From: Liolophura sinensis
Lineage: Eukaryota; Mollusca; Polyplacophora; Chitonida; Chitonidae
Length of the DNA: 64,000 nt
Direction: 5' to 3'
Assembly (NCBI RefSeq): GCF_032854445.1
Contig: NC_088304.1
Coordinates: 16,343,850 to 16,407,849 of the forward strand
Below, in pieces: positions 10,653 to 23,900 of the stretch; positions within the stretch are counted from its first letter, which is position 1, and each line of letters starts with the position of its first letter. The notes beneath the pieces were generated by a model, which made no database searches, was not told where the DNA came from, and worked only from the letters and a program-made list of their open reading frames with translations. The translations under genes were made by a program, and so were the position numbers.

Positions 10653-13600
10653 TCACGTGTCTGGAAGTCCCTGTGACTGGAAACCAAGCCCAATCCCTCG
10701 GTGTGTGTGTGTTGTCATTCGTGCGAACTCATACTCGCGGTCGAGTCGCTGAAATAGTTCCTGTTGTTTACGATTGATGTCGTCTGACTTGTTAGAGGTG
10801 TGGTTAGCCCCTCCCTCTGCTTCCTGCTCCTCCTCCCCCTCCTTCATCCCCATCAGCTTACGGAACTTGGCTGCCACTTTGCCATCCTGATCAGAGTTAA
10901 AACTGGTCGCCTGCCACACACCCTGTGTCTCCTAAAATCAGGAGATAGTTGGGATAAGTTTGTTAAACAAACGTACGACACATTTTACTTGACTGGAATC
11001 AACATCTCTGTGAATAATCTGCTGTATTTAGGAATGTAAGGATCAAAAAAGCTCTTCCCAAACGCATCATACAGAGTTTTCCATGCATGAATACTGTAAT
11101 GAAAAGCGTTAAGCCATCAAATAAACTAACACGAATGTGGTCAAAAACCCAGTGATACACAGCTTATGTCCAACAAGGAGATTTAACCCAACCATGTTCC
11201 TTGGGCAGTTTACTGTCCTGGACAAGGAATATAGCTCATAGTTTAGTCTGTCTCTTACCTCTTTCTTATCCTTAGACTTAGACCACAGCAGTTTTCTCTT
11301 CTGTACCTGCTCTGCATACTTAAGAGGGTTCACAGCAGCTGGGTTATAATACTTGGGTACAGCAATCCCTGTCATTTCCTGTGCCTATAAAAGAAAGTGA
11401 CAACGTTAACAGCAGGACCAAGAGTGTAAATACATGTAAAAGATCTACATGCACTCCTCATTTTTACCACACTCTACTTTCCCTATCTTCCAGTACACCA
11501 CTCCAGTATAACCCTGTTTTGCACCACCTTGTAGGAGACAGCTGCACTAACCCTGTTCTCCTTTTACACCACCTTGTAGGAGACAGCTGCACTAACCCTC
11601 TTCTCCTTTTACACCACCTTGTAGGAGACAGCTGCGCTAACCCTCTTCTCCTTTACAGCACCTTGTAGGAGACAGCTGCGCAAACGTTATTCTCCTTTTA
11701 CACCACCTTGTGGGAGACAACTGATCTAACCCTCTTCTCCTTTTACACCACCTTGTGGGAGACCGCTGCGCTAACCCTCTTCTCCTTTTCCACCACCTTG
11801 TGGGAGACAGCTGTGCTAACCCTCTTCTCCAATACAAGCGCTTGTTGACACCGCCCCATAACGCAGTACCGCGCTATATATGACTACTGTAATTCTTCAG
11901 CCTTTTTGTGTGTTTGCAGGGTGTTTAAGCATATGCTGAAGGCATTATTTTGTGTAGACTGTTAAAACTATACTTTTTCTGAGGCCCTGAAATTGGCCAA
12001 TCCAACCAAATTAGTTTTGTCCCCAAAATCAAATTAAAATGTGCATAACTGCACTTAATGTTGCTTTTTAATATGTAAACAGGTTCAGGAATTAGGGTAC
12101 TGACCCACAGTACAAACAAAAGGACAGAGTTCCAGGTCAGAATATGTAATGACTCAGAGCTGTTAATGCAGAAGCTGAGCTAGGCCAACCGATCTCAGAA
12201 CTAAGGCTGTGGTGTGCTCTTACAGAGCTGAACCAAGTGCTGTACCCGAAACATGATTTTATAATGGACTAAGAAAGGTCAGGTCTTTGTTTTACTGGTT
12301 TATAAATATTGAATTAGTATTGACAAGGTAGTTCTTTCTGACGGTGCCATTTAATTATGGATGTTCCAGCCATGTTGTATTATTTCTGTAAACTGGGTGT
12401 TTTTCTTTTCATATCATAACCTCATTATAGCTACCATTACATGTAGCACATTGTAAATAACTGACAAAAGATGTGGAGTGGTCTGCATACCTTCTGGTGC
12501 ATAACAGCCATGGTCTGAAGCAGCGCCATCTGGGGAGTGACATTAGATGCATTTGTTGCATTCTGGAAAGCATTTGTTACATTTAATGGAAGAGCACTTG
12601 GCTTCTCTTTGGGTGATTCTGAAAACAAACAATGAATTGTAAATCTGAATAGCTTTGTGACGGAAATTCATGGGACATTTATAAAAATGATCAAATTTGG
12701 ACACGGCAGCTCGTAGTCACAATTGTGACATGTATTTAAAGTTTTAACACAATGAGTTTTGAAAAAATAAATCTACAAAAACTAACAGCTGTGATATCAT
12801 GACTCCTTTTGCACTAAGAATGTGACAAACTGAGAGAAGCATGACTGGCTTCACCCTTGTGACATAGCTGCAAAATCACATGGAGCTGGACTTGTACATG
12901 CAAGTTCATTTCTGAAGTCATGTCTTCGCCCCTAAGACTGCTGAACAGCAACAGTTCTTACCTCGTTTCACAGTGTTTTGATGCAACTTCATCATCAGGT
13001 CCTGGTTTCATGCGACGCACTCAACTACCATGACAATGTAGGTTGTACAGATATAAGATGCACTTTGCTAAAGTGCACAGTGAAAGTGGTAAGGATTTTG
13101 TCTCACTGAGCGGGTCAATCAATAATCAGCGATTAGGGTACTTTATTTGTCTGTCTCAATATAAAGGCAACGCTTAATACAACAGATAACTATGAAAATA
13201 ATGTTGTTCATGTTGTAAAGATGTAAAGGTTTTTTTGTTTTTGTTTTTAGGAAACACATTTACTGAAAATTCCTAATTTCCCAATGACAAAGCAACAATC
13301 TGAAAACCTTGATGCCAAAAGTTATGATAACTCCATACTATCCTTGTTTCGGTATTTTTATCGTTTGTGGTCTGAATATTGGGCTACCCACCTAGCGGTT
13401 TTTCTCCATCAGGGGGCAGCTGGCCAGCCTGAGCCTGCTGTGTCAGCATCTTACTGGCCTTTAGCAACTGCTGCCTCATCTTCTCCTTAAATGTGGGCTT
13501 GGATGCCTCAGAACCTCTAAACCCTGCCCCTGAAAACTTCTGGTCTCTATACCTCCCTCCTTCACGATGAGGGGAACGATGTGAGGCACCTCGACTTCTC

Positions 13601-16600
13601 GATCGGGACCGGCTTCTACTTCTGTGATGCTTCCCTCGTCTCCGGTGCTTCCTATCCCGACTTCGAGAATGATTCCGGCTTCGAGAACGGTTCCTGGAAC
13701 GAGAGCGGTCACGGGATTTCCTCCGCCTTGATCGTCGATGGCGATCTCTGGAGCGACTTCTTCGATGGTGTTTTGACCTAGATCCTCGATGATGCCCCTT
13801 CTGTAATCAAGGAATCAGTCAAGTCTTCCGAGATTAAAAAGATTGTTGAATTTGATTTGATTAACTTGATACACATTTTTGAAAATGAGAACTGTGTAAA
13901 TATGGAACTCTTCCACATATGTCCAGGAAATAGTTTGGTCGATTTTCAAACATTTCAAAACTTACCAAATTATATTTAAAACTAAAATGACTTATAAGCT
14001 CCAGATATCCTGTTTACTTTTCTAAACTTCCATACCTCCCTATTCCTAGAACGTGAACTAGATTTAGACCTTCTCCGTCTGCGTGATGAGTGGCCATGGC
14101 GACCACGTGATCGGGATCTAGATTTCCTACGAAGCCTGTCAGAGGAATTCTTTCTTTCCACTGATCGGGATCGGGACCGTGGGATTTCGATGGGGGTTGG
14201 GGAGCGCTCCTTCTGGGTGATTGGTGGAGAGCGAGTAGATACAGCATCCTGTGGTGGGGAAAAAGGGGGGTCTTTGTAGAAAACAAGCAAGAGAAAAGCA
14301 TTAGTAAAGGTAACATGGTGAAAAAGGTTTCCACATTATCACCATATCAGCGGTGTGAAGACGTTCTAAATATCTGTATGTATATGAATTTTTGTATCTG
14401 GTTGGCTTGCGTGGGGTTTAACATTGTTTCCATCATTCGTTTGGTTACATCAAAATGGCCTCGTAGCAGACTTCGCTCTAACAAAAATGGTAAATAATGT
14501 GACTTAAGTATTAATGCTACACTTTAATATGAAACTGTGGTTATTGTGAACAACAATGACTCCTACCAAGTGATGTTATTTGTGGGCTATAAAGAGTTGG
14601 TTGTTGACCATGTATGCATCACAATGCCTCATAATTTGTTGCATCAAGAAGTCTGCACACATTAGCAATACATATGCAATGTTAATGCAATGTTAATGTG
14701 TGCAGACTTCTTCACCCACACCTTTCCAGGGTTAAATACATTGTCTTTTAAATGTACTATGAAACAGTATCTTGTTTCATATTTTTACACTGTCAATTAC
14801 ATTCAATTACATTCATTGGGAGCTTTGTTACTTTAAACGCTCTGTAATGCACATGTGTGACTCAGGAAAGGCAATATAACCACAACTGCAGACAAAAGGT
14901 GAGCACAAGGTTTTCCTGGAATTTTACGAAATGACAACGAATGAACACTTTATGCCTGCTGAACATTTAACACAGGACAACATGACAAAGCAATGCACTC
15001 TGTATGTGATCTCTTAAAGACCTGCAGGCAATCTTGAGATGACATATATGTCCGTCTTGTGCCTGAGTTTCTGTTGGATTTAGCATGCAAATAGAGTATA
15101 CAATCTGTGTAGTGTGTCATGAAGTAATAACATACTGGTAGGTGAAACAACATGGATGTATTTTTATATCAATAAAGTAAAAGCCACTATCCACGTCACG
15201 CTTTTACATAACGGAAAATTACTTAATGTCAGCAACAGGTTATTCAGCTTTACCTGACTTCCATGTTATTTTCATTATAAAGCGATGTAATTTGGGTTCC
15301 GATTTAATCTTTTAAAAATGAGGTCACCCTGTAATTTATGGGTTAAATCATGGCTCATAAGTGCAATTCATAAACCTTGATTTGATTGAAACACATAAAC
15401 TCTGGGCTGCGCTGCCTGACAGACTCAAATACATGCCAGCAGACACACATACAGTACAAAATATGGGGTACAAAAGCATACCTCTTCTTTGCTTGCTTCA
15501 TTCCCTTCAGCTTTCAGCTCATGAGAACTTTTCTTGTCTTCCTACAACACAGATAAATACCAATTCTAAAACACATCCATATACAAGCTAGTTGCTACCT
15601 TTCAACACCCTTGTTTCTGTATTACCGCTACCACACCTTACAGGTACAACAGTGCAACATTCCTTCCTTCCACAAAAGCTGACAGAAGCTTTTGCAATAG
15701 TTTGTATAAGTATAAAGGCAATGAGAGCAATTTCTCTTCTCTTTTGTCATGTTTTCCTAAATGTCTTCATTTTAAAATGAACTGTACGTGGGTATGAACA
15801 GAAAGATATTTTAATTTATTCATTTATTTGACTGGTGTTTTATGCAGTACTCAACAATGTAAAGAAAGATATTTTGAAGAAATTTCAATGACTTCAATGA
15901 TAAAAACAAAAAAAAAAAAATATAGATTTTAAAGAAATTTCCATGTAAACTTTTTTTCACTCACCTCATCTGAAGAGCTTGATGAATAAGATTTCTTGTC
16001 TGAAAACAAAATACAGGTTGACATGCCATCACTGAAACCTGACAAATGAACATTTCAACACGCATCATAAGTTTACATGAAAGGACTGAATAAAAACCAA
16101 AAAAAGATGACCAGAACAGGAAACAAGCTGATTTTAACATTTATCAATGTTTTCTCATATTGACAACTTCAAGAAGCAGAGGTACAAAAACTGTTCACTG
16201 AGTAATTACAATACTTTTTGGACCCTTTCAACCACTGCTGTGACCCATATCTTGAAACACTCTGAATGAACTATGGGTGTAGAGAAATACTCTGCATAGT
16301 TTTATGAAACTTGCATCTTTAGTGAAAAAAAAAATTATTATTGTCAATTTAGTAACAAATGTATGCATAAATTTCACATAAAAAAGTGCTTTAGGGGTTG
16401 AAAAGGTTAAAATTTACAGTAGATCTACATAGAGCAAAGCTGTTCACATAAGCAAAAAAATTTAATTACTTACAAGAGTACAGGTTTCCCTTACATGTAT
16501 GCAAGTTTTCACGCTTGCAATGCGCGACTTTGTAGGCCTCTCACCAAAAAAGTTATAAAATAGCTAACTTTTTATAAAAATTTCCCACCAACTTCAAGCT

Positions 16601-19600
16601 ATTAATCTGTGAGAAAAGATGATTGTGTAATCTTTTCCTGAACATCAGAGTTTTCTCTGACTTCCACTTGACAAATTATCAGTAAAGCATTTACAATTTC
16701 ATGTCTATATACATGAATGTTACAGCAATTTATGTTTGATTATGATGTATTCAGACCTATGGTCTAACAAACTAGCTAAACTTCTACTCATCGATTCATT
16801 ATTCAATATAACTGCCTAATGAGCAAGCCTTTCTTTCAAGTTTCACCTTTTTTCTCCTTCACTGAATCGGCTGATGTTGACCGTGAAGAACTGGAAGAAC
16901 CAGAGCTGTTTGACCTTGACCTAGACCTGGACCGCGATCTGGAGTGCGTCCGTGATCGGGATCCCTTTTCCTTAGAGACAGAAGCAACACTGGCCTTGTT
17001 ATCTTCAGCTGGAACCTCTGATCCAGCCAGCAATTTTTCAAAATTAGCCCATTCTGATTCCAAGTCAGTTGTCGGTTTAGCTACACCAGTAGGGATTCTT
17101 TCAAGATCTGCAGGCTAAAAAGCATTTAATAGAACAAAGGATAATGAGATTAAGAATGGAAGGTAACACACAAGCACATTCATAAATGCAATCGTACTCA
17201 ACAGAAGGGATTCAATCCAGGACTGTTAGGTTTTCATGAAGCACAATAAAAAAAAATATATATATAAAATAAACTGAAGACGACATAAGTTAAAACACAT
17301 AATCTTATGGTCCTCAAAATAACCTGATCAAATAAGATACATGTAAGTCTTCAACCCAATTGACTTGGTAAAATGACAAAGAAAGGTTTGGATAGAAGGC
17401 CATTGCTATACTTTGGGATCTTCTCAAACACACAATACTGAAGACGTTGTGAGAATAATGTTTATGGCTTTACCCGTGATGGAAGAAAAGTGTCAGAGAC
17501 TGGCCAGTGGCTGGTCTGACTTGTACTTACGCCCCACATGCAGCCGTCGGCATCTTAACTACGCCTTCTCGCTGCCTTATTGGCTCTTGATCACAAGTCA
17601 TGAACGACTTCACGTTACAAAGAATGTGAAAGCAAAAAATCTCGTTACACCTTTTTCCATCACAACCGACTTTTCAGTTTGTTTATCTGCTATATTACAT
17701 GTCAATTCAACCAAATTTGCATGCACAAGGAAGGCAGCATTTAACAGCCAGCAAACAACGTAAAACAAATTCTTATTATCTTCAGTTTAGAAACATATTT
17801 TAAGGGTAAGTATGAACTTTGGAACACTACGAAATATCTTTATTTAAACCAAAATTATTGCCCAGTGTTTTTGTATACCATCATAGGATCTTGTATCTTG
17901 GCAGTCCAAAAGTACAGTATACTGTCCAGCCGCACAATACTCCCCATCAAAAAAAAAAAACAAGAAGGGAAGAAACATCTACATCTCACAAGTGAAACAT
18001 TGTTAAAGTTTTATCAAAACAAACATTGCCCATTCAGGCTTTTCACACCCTTTTTACTGTTGCTTTATTGTCTTTTCTATAAATAGCACATTCAAGATCC
18101 TGTAAGAAAGACACAGTTGATCTCGCAATCCAGTTTGTTTTCTTTTTCTTTCTTTTTTCTTGTAATGATGGGTTGGAAGTTGCCATCCTGGTACACAAGT
18201 TTCCCCAACATATAATGCTTCTTTCAAGAAAATAAACTCTATGTCACCAAATGATAAGCAATGGATGGGACTTGTGATTCAGGTTAATAACATTTGGACA
18301 TGTAGGGTGATGGGGCATAGACTCAGCCAGAATTTGAAATCAGACCATTTCATTTCCAATTTTCTCCTATTTTCCCTATCTCTCACATGTTAATTTTGTC
18401 AGAAGATTTGATTGTGTTTTAGTCATATGGTACAGTTGTAGTAGATACATCCGAGTATACGTTCCTAAAATTGTATTTGCCCATTTTAAATACATGGCGG
18501 CTGCCTTGAAAACACGGCCGTGCCACATGGCCTGGAGATATTTCACGAATGAAACCATACTACATTGGATCATCATTACAAAATTTTGTGTGGCAACTTG
18601 GAAGGGGTTATGTTACGACATGGATTTGACCAGCTAGGGGTAGGTGAAGTGGTTTTTCGAGTCACTACCTGTCCCACACCATTTAGCCAAATGTGCTGGA
18701 CTCTGACTGTAGGTTGAGCAGCCATGAATATGGCGTAACCAAATATTTCTCAACCAAGTCAGTGTACTTGGACTAGTAGTAGATATATTGTCGTGTTAAT
18801 GAAAAATCTGCTTTTCCCAATGAACAACTGAGACTTGCACTCTGTAGGGGGTTTGGGGAATGGGAGCTAGGGGTGGGGGGGAATCTTTTTCCTTGTCCTT
18901 GTATATATTGAGTATTAAGTGAGTGTAAGACGGCACGGAAACTGGAGATCATGTGATCACAGTTTTCCCCATGCTATAACATTACGGAACAATATTTTTC
19001 ATCCACGCCATCTGTTACTAAGGGGACCACATGATCTCTAGCTTCCAGGCTGTATTAGAGATTGGCTGTACATTATGTTGAACTTCTTGTTGATACCGAT
19101 ACAAGGTCCTACGCATATACAATCTTCACCACATTGCATTATAAACAATGTTCCTATTCGTATAACTTCAAAAAACGACACTGGGGTCCACCAGCCATGT
19201 ACAAAGGAAAGCAAAAACTGATAAAACAGCAGTTCCATCTACCTACTTAAATAACAATACCACTGATTTCAATACCAACACCAGTAATCATGAATAATAA
19301 AAGCAAACATTGTCATTCAAATAGATAGAGGGCACTGCTGTTTTATCAGTTATAAGATTTGCTTCTCTTTGTAGAAGGCTGGTGAACCCCATTACTGAGT
19401 AGTTTTGCTCACTTACCTGTTTCTTATTTCTATCACATATAACCACACATAACTCATAAGTGAATGATGGACACCTTTTCTACGATTAATTACCGAAGTC
19501 GTTGCTTCACTCAAACTTCGTAGTCACACAGCTACAGGATTAGTGATGACTGGTGATTGCAAAGTCTAACCATCGTCGCTTAAACACCATCTTTACAGAG

Positions 19601-19862
19601 AACGAGAAACACTGCCTTCTCCAAACTACAGAAGCAAAACATGTGCATGCATAGGATCGATGGCGGCCATTTTGATTTTTTGTCCTAGAAAATAGCGATC
19701 ATAACCTTCTATTTTTTGTCATAAATTCAGCATATGTTTAGATTAAATATTAGTTCTTATGACAGATCAAACACTTACAACGCCAACAGGGTCACCAGAT
19801 TGTCTGTTATCTGACATTTGACTACTCTCTCCGTCATCGTCATAGCTGTGCAGCAGGTCCAT
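10653..19862 (-). CDS. RSRC2: RSRC2, arginine/serine-rich coiled-coil protein 2
   Basis: Nine coding exons in transcript order: 19862-19779, 17114-16847, 15999-15965, 15541-15482, 14248-14036, 13800-13392, 12618-12491, 11384-11259 and 10931-10653. All phases agree and give 533 residues (human about 434). The start is the first ATG of exon 1, which gives an acidic N-terminus beginning MDLLHSYDDD. Residues from about 60 onward carry RS-rich stretches in exons 2, 5 and 6. The C-terminal half has the family signature: NVTPQMALLQTMAV, then TGIAVPKYYNPAAVNPLKYA, KFRKLMGMK, a short coiled coil (KQQELFQRLDREYEFAR) and the ending THTHRGIGLGFQSQ. These match human RSRC2 as I recall it. RS-domain proteins of this kind are nuclear and linked to pre-mRNA splicing, but the exact RSRC2 role is not established. 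Exon 3 is only 35 bp. CCDC86 lies head-to-head, 1.05 kb away. Confidence 0.95.
11500..11832. repeat. 45-bp minisatellite in RSRC2 intron 7
   Basis: Seven copies of a 45-bp unit with the core CACCACCTTGTAGGAGACAG followed by CTGCRCTAACCCTCTTCTCC. Copies differ mainly at GTAGG/GTGGG and in the CTGCACT/CTGCGCT segment. It lies between RSRC2 exons 7 and 8. On the RSRC2 strand each unit contains CTACAAGGTGGTG, a weak donor-like AAG/GTGGTG. Confidence 0.93.
14646..14712. repeat. Perfect 19-bp inverted repeat (hairpin)
   Basis: The arms 14646-14664 (AAGAAGTCTGCACACATTA) and 14694-14712 are exact reverse complements, with a 29-bp spacer that contains a short direct repeat (GCAATGTTAAT). It lies in RSRC2 intron 4. 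It may be a tiny MITE or a hairpin formed in the pre-mRNA. Confidence 0.8.
15813..15861 (-). mobile_element. SINE family 1 tail fragment
   Basis: TTTATTCATTTATTTGACTGG followed by TGTTTTATGCAGTACTCAA is the reverse complement of the 3' end of the main SINE (TTGAGTACGGCGTAAAACACC plus the AT-rich tail). Only about 50 bp remains. Confidence 0.6.
18935..19052. repeat. Imperfect inverted repeat, possible MITE
   Basis: GGAAACTGGAGATCATGTG near 18938 pairs with CACATGATCTCTAGCTTCC near 19028-19046, with a few mismatches. The spacer is about 70 bp. It lies in RSRC2 intron 1. No second copy is seen in the window, so the transposon reading is only a suggestion. Confidence 0.4.
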
Positions 19863-20913
19863 TTCCGCGTCGTTACCACGATGCCCGGATGAGAAAACCA
19901 GCCTGCTTGCAGTGTAGTTTTCTCCCCAAATGTCAGCACAGAGTTACTGCCCTTCAAACCATCTAAAACTCTCACTAATGCACCGTTATTCTAAGTTTTG
20001 CAGTGATGTCATACACGTAGCTGCTCTGAACCAATCATCAACACACTCTCGAGTCATGAAACTAAAGTACTGGGGGGTGAAAACACCGAATTTAACCCAG
20101 GAGTGATAGGTCTTCATGAATATTTTAGCACAAATAATGAAAAATATAGCTTTAGGTACGGTACATAAGAAAAGTATGAAAAGCAGGCAGGATGCATAGC
20201 CTTAATATGATAGTTTCGATATCCTTTGGTGCTTTAAACTTTAAGGATCGGCAAAAATCAGCATTTCGCCCATTTAGCTCCATATCCATTATTTATCACC
20301 TCGTGCTTCTTGCGAGGAACTCGGGGTGTGCGAAACTATGAATCTTTACGCATGGAACTTAAAGCTCAAATGTCCTTTTCTACATTGTCCGAGTTACTGT
20401 ACGTACGGAGACAAGAAATATCTGTTATTTTTACGTACATTTCCGGTGTTCGCTTTCAGGTATAGTATTAACAAATTCTGTACAAATCAACTCCTACACA
20501 TTCATGTACATTTGATCAAAAGTTATTTATAGGAATGTACGCGGTCCATAAAATGGCGTAACAGTTAGGCCTAAGCTTTATACACTACTGAAATCAAAAA
20601 CTTCTCTCTCCACGATATGGCCATGATTGACATTGCCGATGTAGAATAAAAGCATAATTATTCATTCAAAAGTTGTTCATTTCGCGTATCTTATTGAATT
20701 TCAATTATTTCACATTTGAGAACTTTTTCATGTTAGTGTTTGGCACTGCTTTTACAGGAAGTCCCTGTATAGGACAAAAGTCAGTTGACGATAGGTCCTC
20801 TTTTTTTGTATAGGTGGCGCTGTTAAAATGACAATTTTACCACGTGGGCTCAACTGTTGTTGATGAATATACGCTTATTGCAAATGACGATTTGAGAGTT
20901 TACCTATTTAAAT
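19863..20913. promoter_or_regulatory. Divergent promoter region of RSRC2 (-) and CCDC86 (+)
   Basis: The two start codons are 1051 bp apart on opposite strands. Candidate elements visible: a CCAAT box (CCAATCA at 20031-20037), a CRE-like TGATGTCA at about 20003-20010, and a palindromic CCACGTGG at 20840-20847, about 70 bp before the CCDC86 ATG. The last is a canonical Myc/Max or USF-type E box. I see no TATA box in a clearly suitable place. Use of these sites is inferred. Confidence 0.55.
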
Positions 20914-23900
20914 ATGGCGAAAACAAAAAATCCGAAAATCATCAAGTCTACACCTCGTGAGGATGGAGCCAAACAAAGTGATGCAATTCACGAAAATGAG
21001 GAAAAGACTGTACACAATATACCAAGAGGCAGACCGAAGTCAGGGCGGGTTTGGAAAACAGTGCGAACAGAAAGGTATGTAAGATTCAAGGTTCAAGTAG
21101 GCAAAAGCATTAATTTCTCAGGAATTTTAAAATTGAGCTCTAAATAACTCTCCCTTTGCTTACACTACGGTAGAGCTATGCAACCTTCTGTTTATTGTCC
21201 TTGGACTAGTACCAGAGTTCTGCCGCCTCACACCTCAGGCAGTTGTCTTGGGGTCGGCCTAAAAGCCGGTCTGAACTCCTGTCTGCCGATCTGGGCACTG
21301 TGGCCAAACGGCAGTGAGTATTGACTCAAAACTGATAGAGATGGAGTGATATGGATTTTCTGTAGTCAGTGGTGAATGAATATGTCAAGATAGAAGCAGT
21401 ATTTACCGAGTTATTGTATTTTCATGACACACATCGGAAATCACCGCACAGATATAAAGCCACATATTGGGATTAAAATTCATGATATACAGTTGTAAAC
21501 TTCTCGATCTTTTCTCCTTTCAGCGCGACAGTAATCATATCCTTTCCAGCTAATGATGGCATATTGGTCTGCCAAAAAGAAAAATTACGAACAGGCTGCT
21601 TAAATTATAGTTCAGTTACAATGCATGTCAGAAGTTTAAAATAGCACACTCGGCTGAGTTCATCTAAATGGACTACCATTTGCCGAATATTTCATTTGAT
21701 GATCAGTTTACTATGTTCCTATACGTACACAAGCTACACTGAAAACTTGACACAGACGAGGCAACGACGTTAAATGCCACCGACTTTTGTGCAGGAGCAA
21801 TAAAAATAGCATAGCCAATATCCAAGGAAATCTCAGTCTAATCATCAGTGTTCAGATTATTTATTTATTTATTTATTTATTAGGTAAATGTCAGAATCGA
21901 AAAATAAGGATGACTCCAGCAAGAGAAAATGGTGTTATTTTATAAGCTTTATAAGATGGATGTCTTTTTATTTCTATTCCTGCAGATATTCTGAAATCAG
22001 GAAAATCAAGTCACTCAAGTCAACATGGGCTCAGAAAATGCAGAAAAAGGCAGAACTGAAGTCAATTAAAGATTTTGAAAAACAGCTCAAAGCGAGCAAG
22101 GACCAAGAGAGGGAGGTCTGTTTATTGTGAAAGAAGTTGATATCTTGTGGTTTTTTTTTTTTTTTTTTAGGATTGTTCAGGTACATTGTGTTGCTAAATC
22201 ATTTTGGAGAAACAAGCAGTAGTAAGTAGATATTATACCCGTTTTCAATAGCTCAGTTACATTAAGCGTTGTTTGATGATCTAATTGTTGATGGCGACAT
22301 CAGTGTTTAGTGAAGCTTCCAAACCCAAACTTTTCCAACAGCTGTGCATGGAAAGAATCTCAAAGGATATTCATTTCGATTTGGAATTTGGATGTTTAAT
22401 TTAAATGAGCTTTGGTTTACAGATGTATATGTACACGTATTTACCTACATGTATATAAAGGTAAACTTAATTACTTTTTACTTGTATGTATACAACTTTT
22501 TGTGCACCTTTACATTTCAGGTCTTTAGAAATTATTGTAAGTTTTACCTCAGGTCATTGTGTCAATTTAATATAGAGTTCACACATGTATGTTATGCAGG
22601 GAAATTGTATAGAAGGCTGGAAACGACATTTGGCAGTTTGGGTCTATTCAGAAACAAAGTGGATTATCAAAAAAGCTTTGCACCCTTTGAAGAGTGTTTG
22701 GTCTAAACAAATCTTGTATGAACTTTCAAGATCCCTCAAGCCTAACAAACTCCAGCTCTTTTAGGAAGTCACCTGAGGCTACTGTATAAAGTTCCTTAGT
22801 TTGGGAACAATTGTATATAGGCTGCTAGGTCAGATGTATGTATGTACATGTATGTGTGCTTTGGGTTTAATGTCATACTTAACAATTTTTCAGTCTTATG
22901 ACAGTAAGGAGTTGTTAGGAGTGTGTTCATATATTGTGTCTTCTTGGGGCAAGGGGTGTCCATGTCGCCAAAGTGCTGCCGCCGCTGAGGTATCATGCCG
23001 AAGGCAACAAACATGACACCCCAGTCCTGTTGCCTTGCTCTAAACCCTCAGTGCTGAAAACCAAGCAAGGCAGCAGCAAGTACCATTTTTAAAGTATTTT
23101 GTATGAACTGACCCGGGTGTGATTCCAGGGTTTTCGGACTTCGCGTAGACAAGAGTGCACGTTGCCATGGAGATGTGATGGTTATTTGTTTAGTCCGCTC
23201 ACAAACCTCACCATCTAACCCTGCCTTAGGGAAATATCTTTCATCTCAGCAGGAAATACCTATCAAATAAAAAAAAAAATTATCTCTTACTTGCTCTGTT
23301 TGAAAAATTTCGTATATGTTTGTTGCCCTTTTATTAGCTTTGTTTGCTAAACAAGGCTGTTCTAAGTGCTACTTCAGTACCAAGAGAAACCAGGTAGCAA
23401 TGTAAACATGAAATGAAGGATACACTGTGAAATGTAGGTTCCAAAACATTTACGATAAATAACACTACCAGTATTAAACCCCTATAAGTGAAGAATTCAC
23501 AAAAATGAAATTCTCTGCAGTTTATTTAAAATTTTCCTGATGTGACGTGATAACATTTCTCATGTGACGATACATCAGGCTGGTGTGGTGTTGTGTAAGG
23601 CAGTTCTGCTGGAATGACTTCATGCGCGTTTGAAAGTACAGTAGAAAAGACAAAAAACTTCTGTTTCCATATTTCCCCCCAAACTAACAACAGCATCTTT
23701 AATACAATGTATGTTTTTTTTACAGTTTAAGAAAGCAATGCCAGCTATCTAGATCCTTGTCACTTTACCTTGCTTTTAGGCCGTATAAGTCTTGACGCTA
23801 TAGTAGCTCTTTAGGAAATTCTTCATTGGGCGTAATATGACAATATCTGAATTTTTTTTTTTAAATTTAGACTAATGAAAAACATAGTATTGTCGAGAAA

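Noticed and set aside
12985-13085. Second copy of the GTTTCACGAAG MITE (CTGGTTTCATGCGACGCACT)
   Set aside because: Only one weak end resembles the MITE, with no matching opposite arm.
17413-17763. 116-codon plus-strand frame in RSRC2 intron 1
   Set aside because: No recognisable domain or splice support. On the minus strand the same place has an ATG followed by GGGGCGTAAGT, but its phase does not fit exon 2, so I did not call an alternative first exon.
22344-22706. 120-codon plus-strand frame in CCDC86 intron 2
   Set aside because: Tyr/Phe/Leu-rich composition expected from AT-rich DNA, with no domain and no phase match to neighbouring exons.
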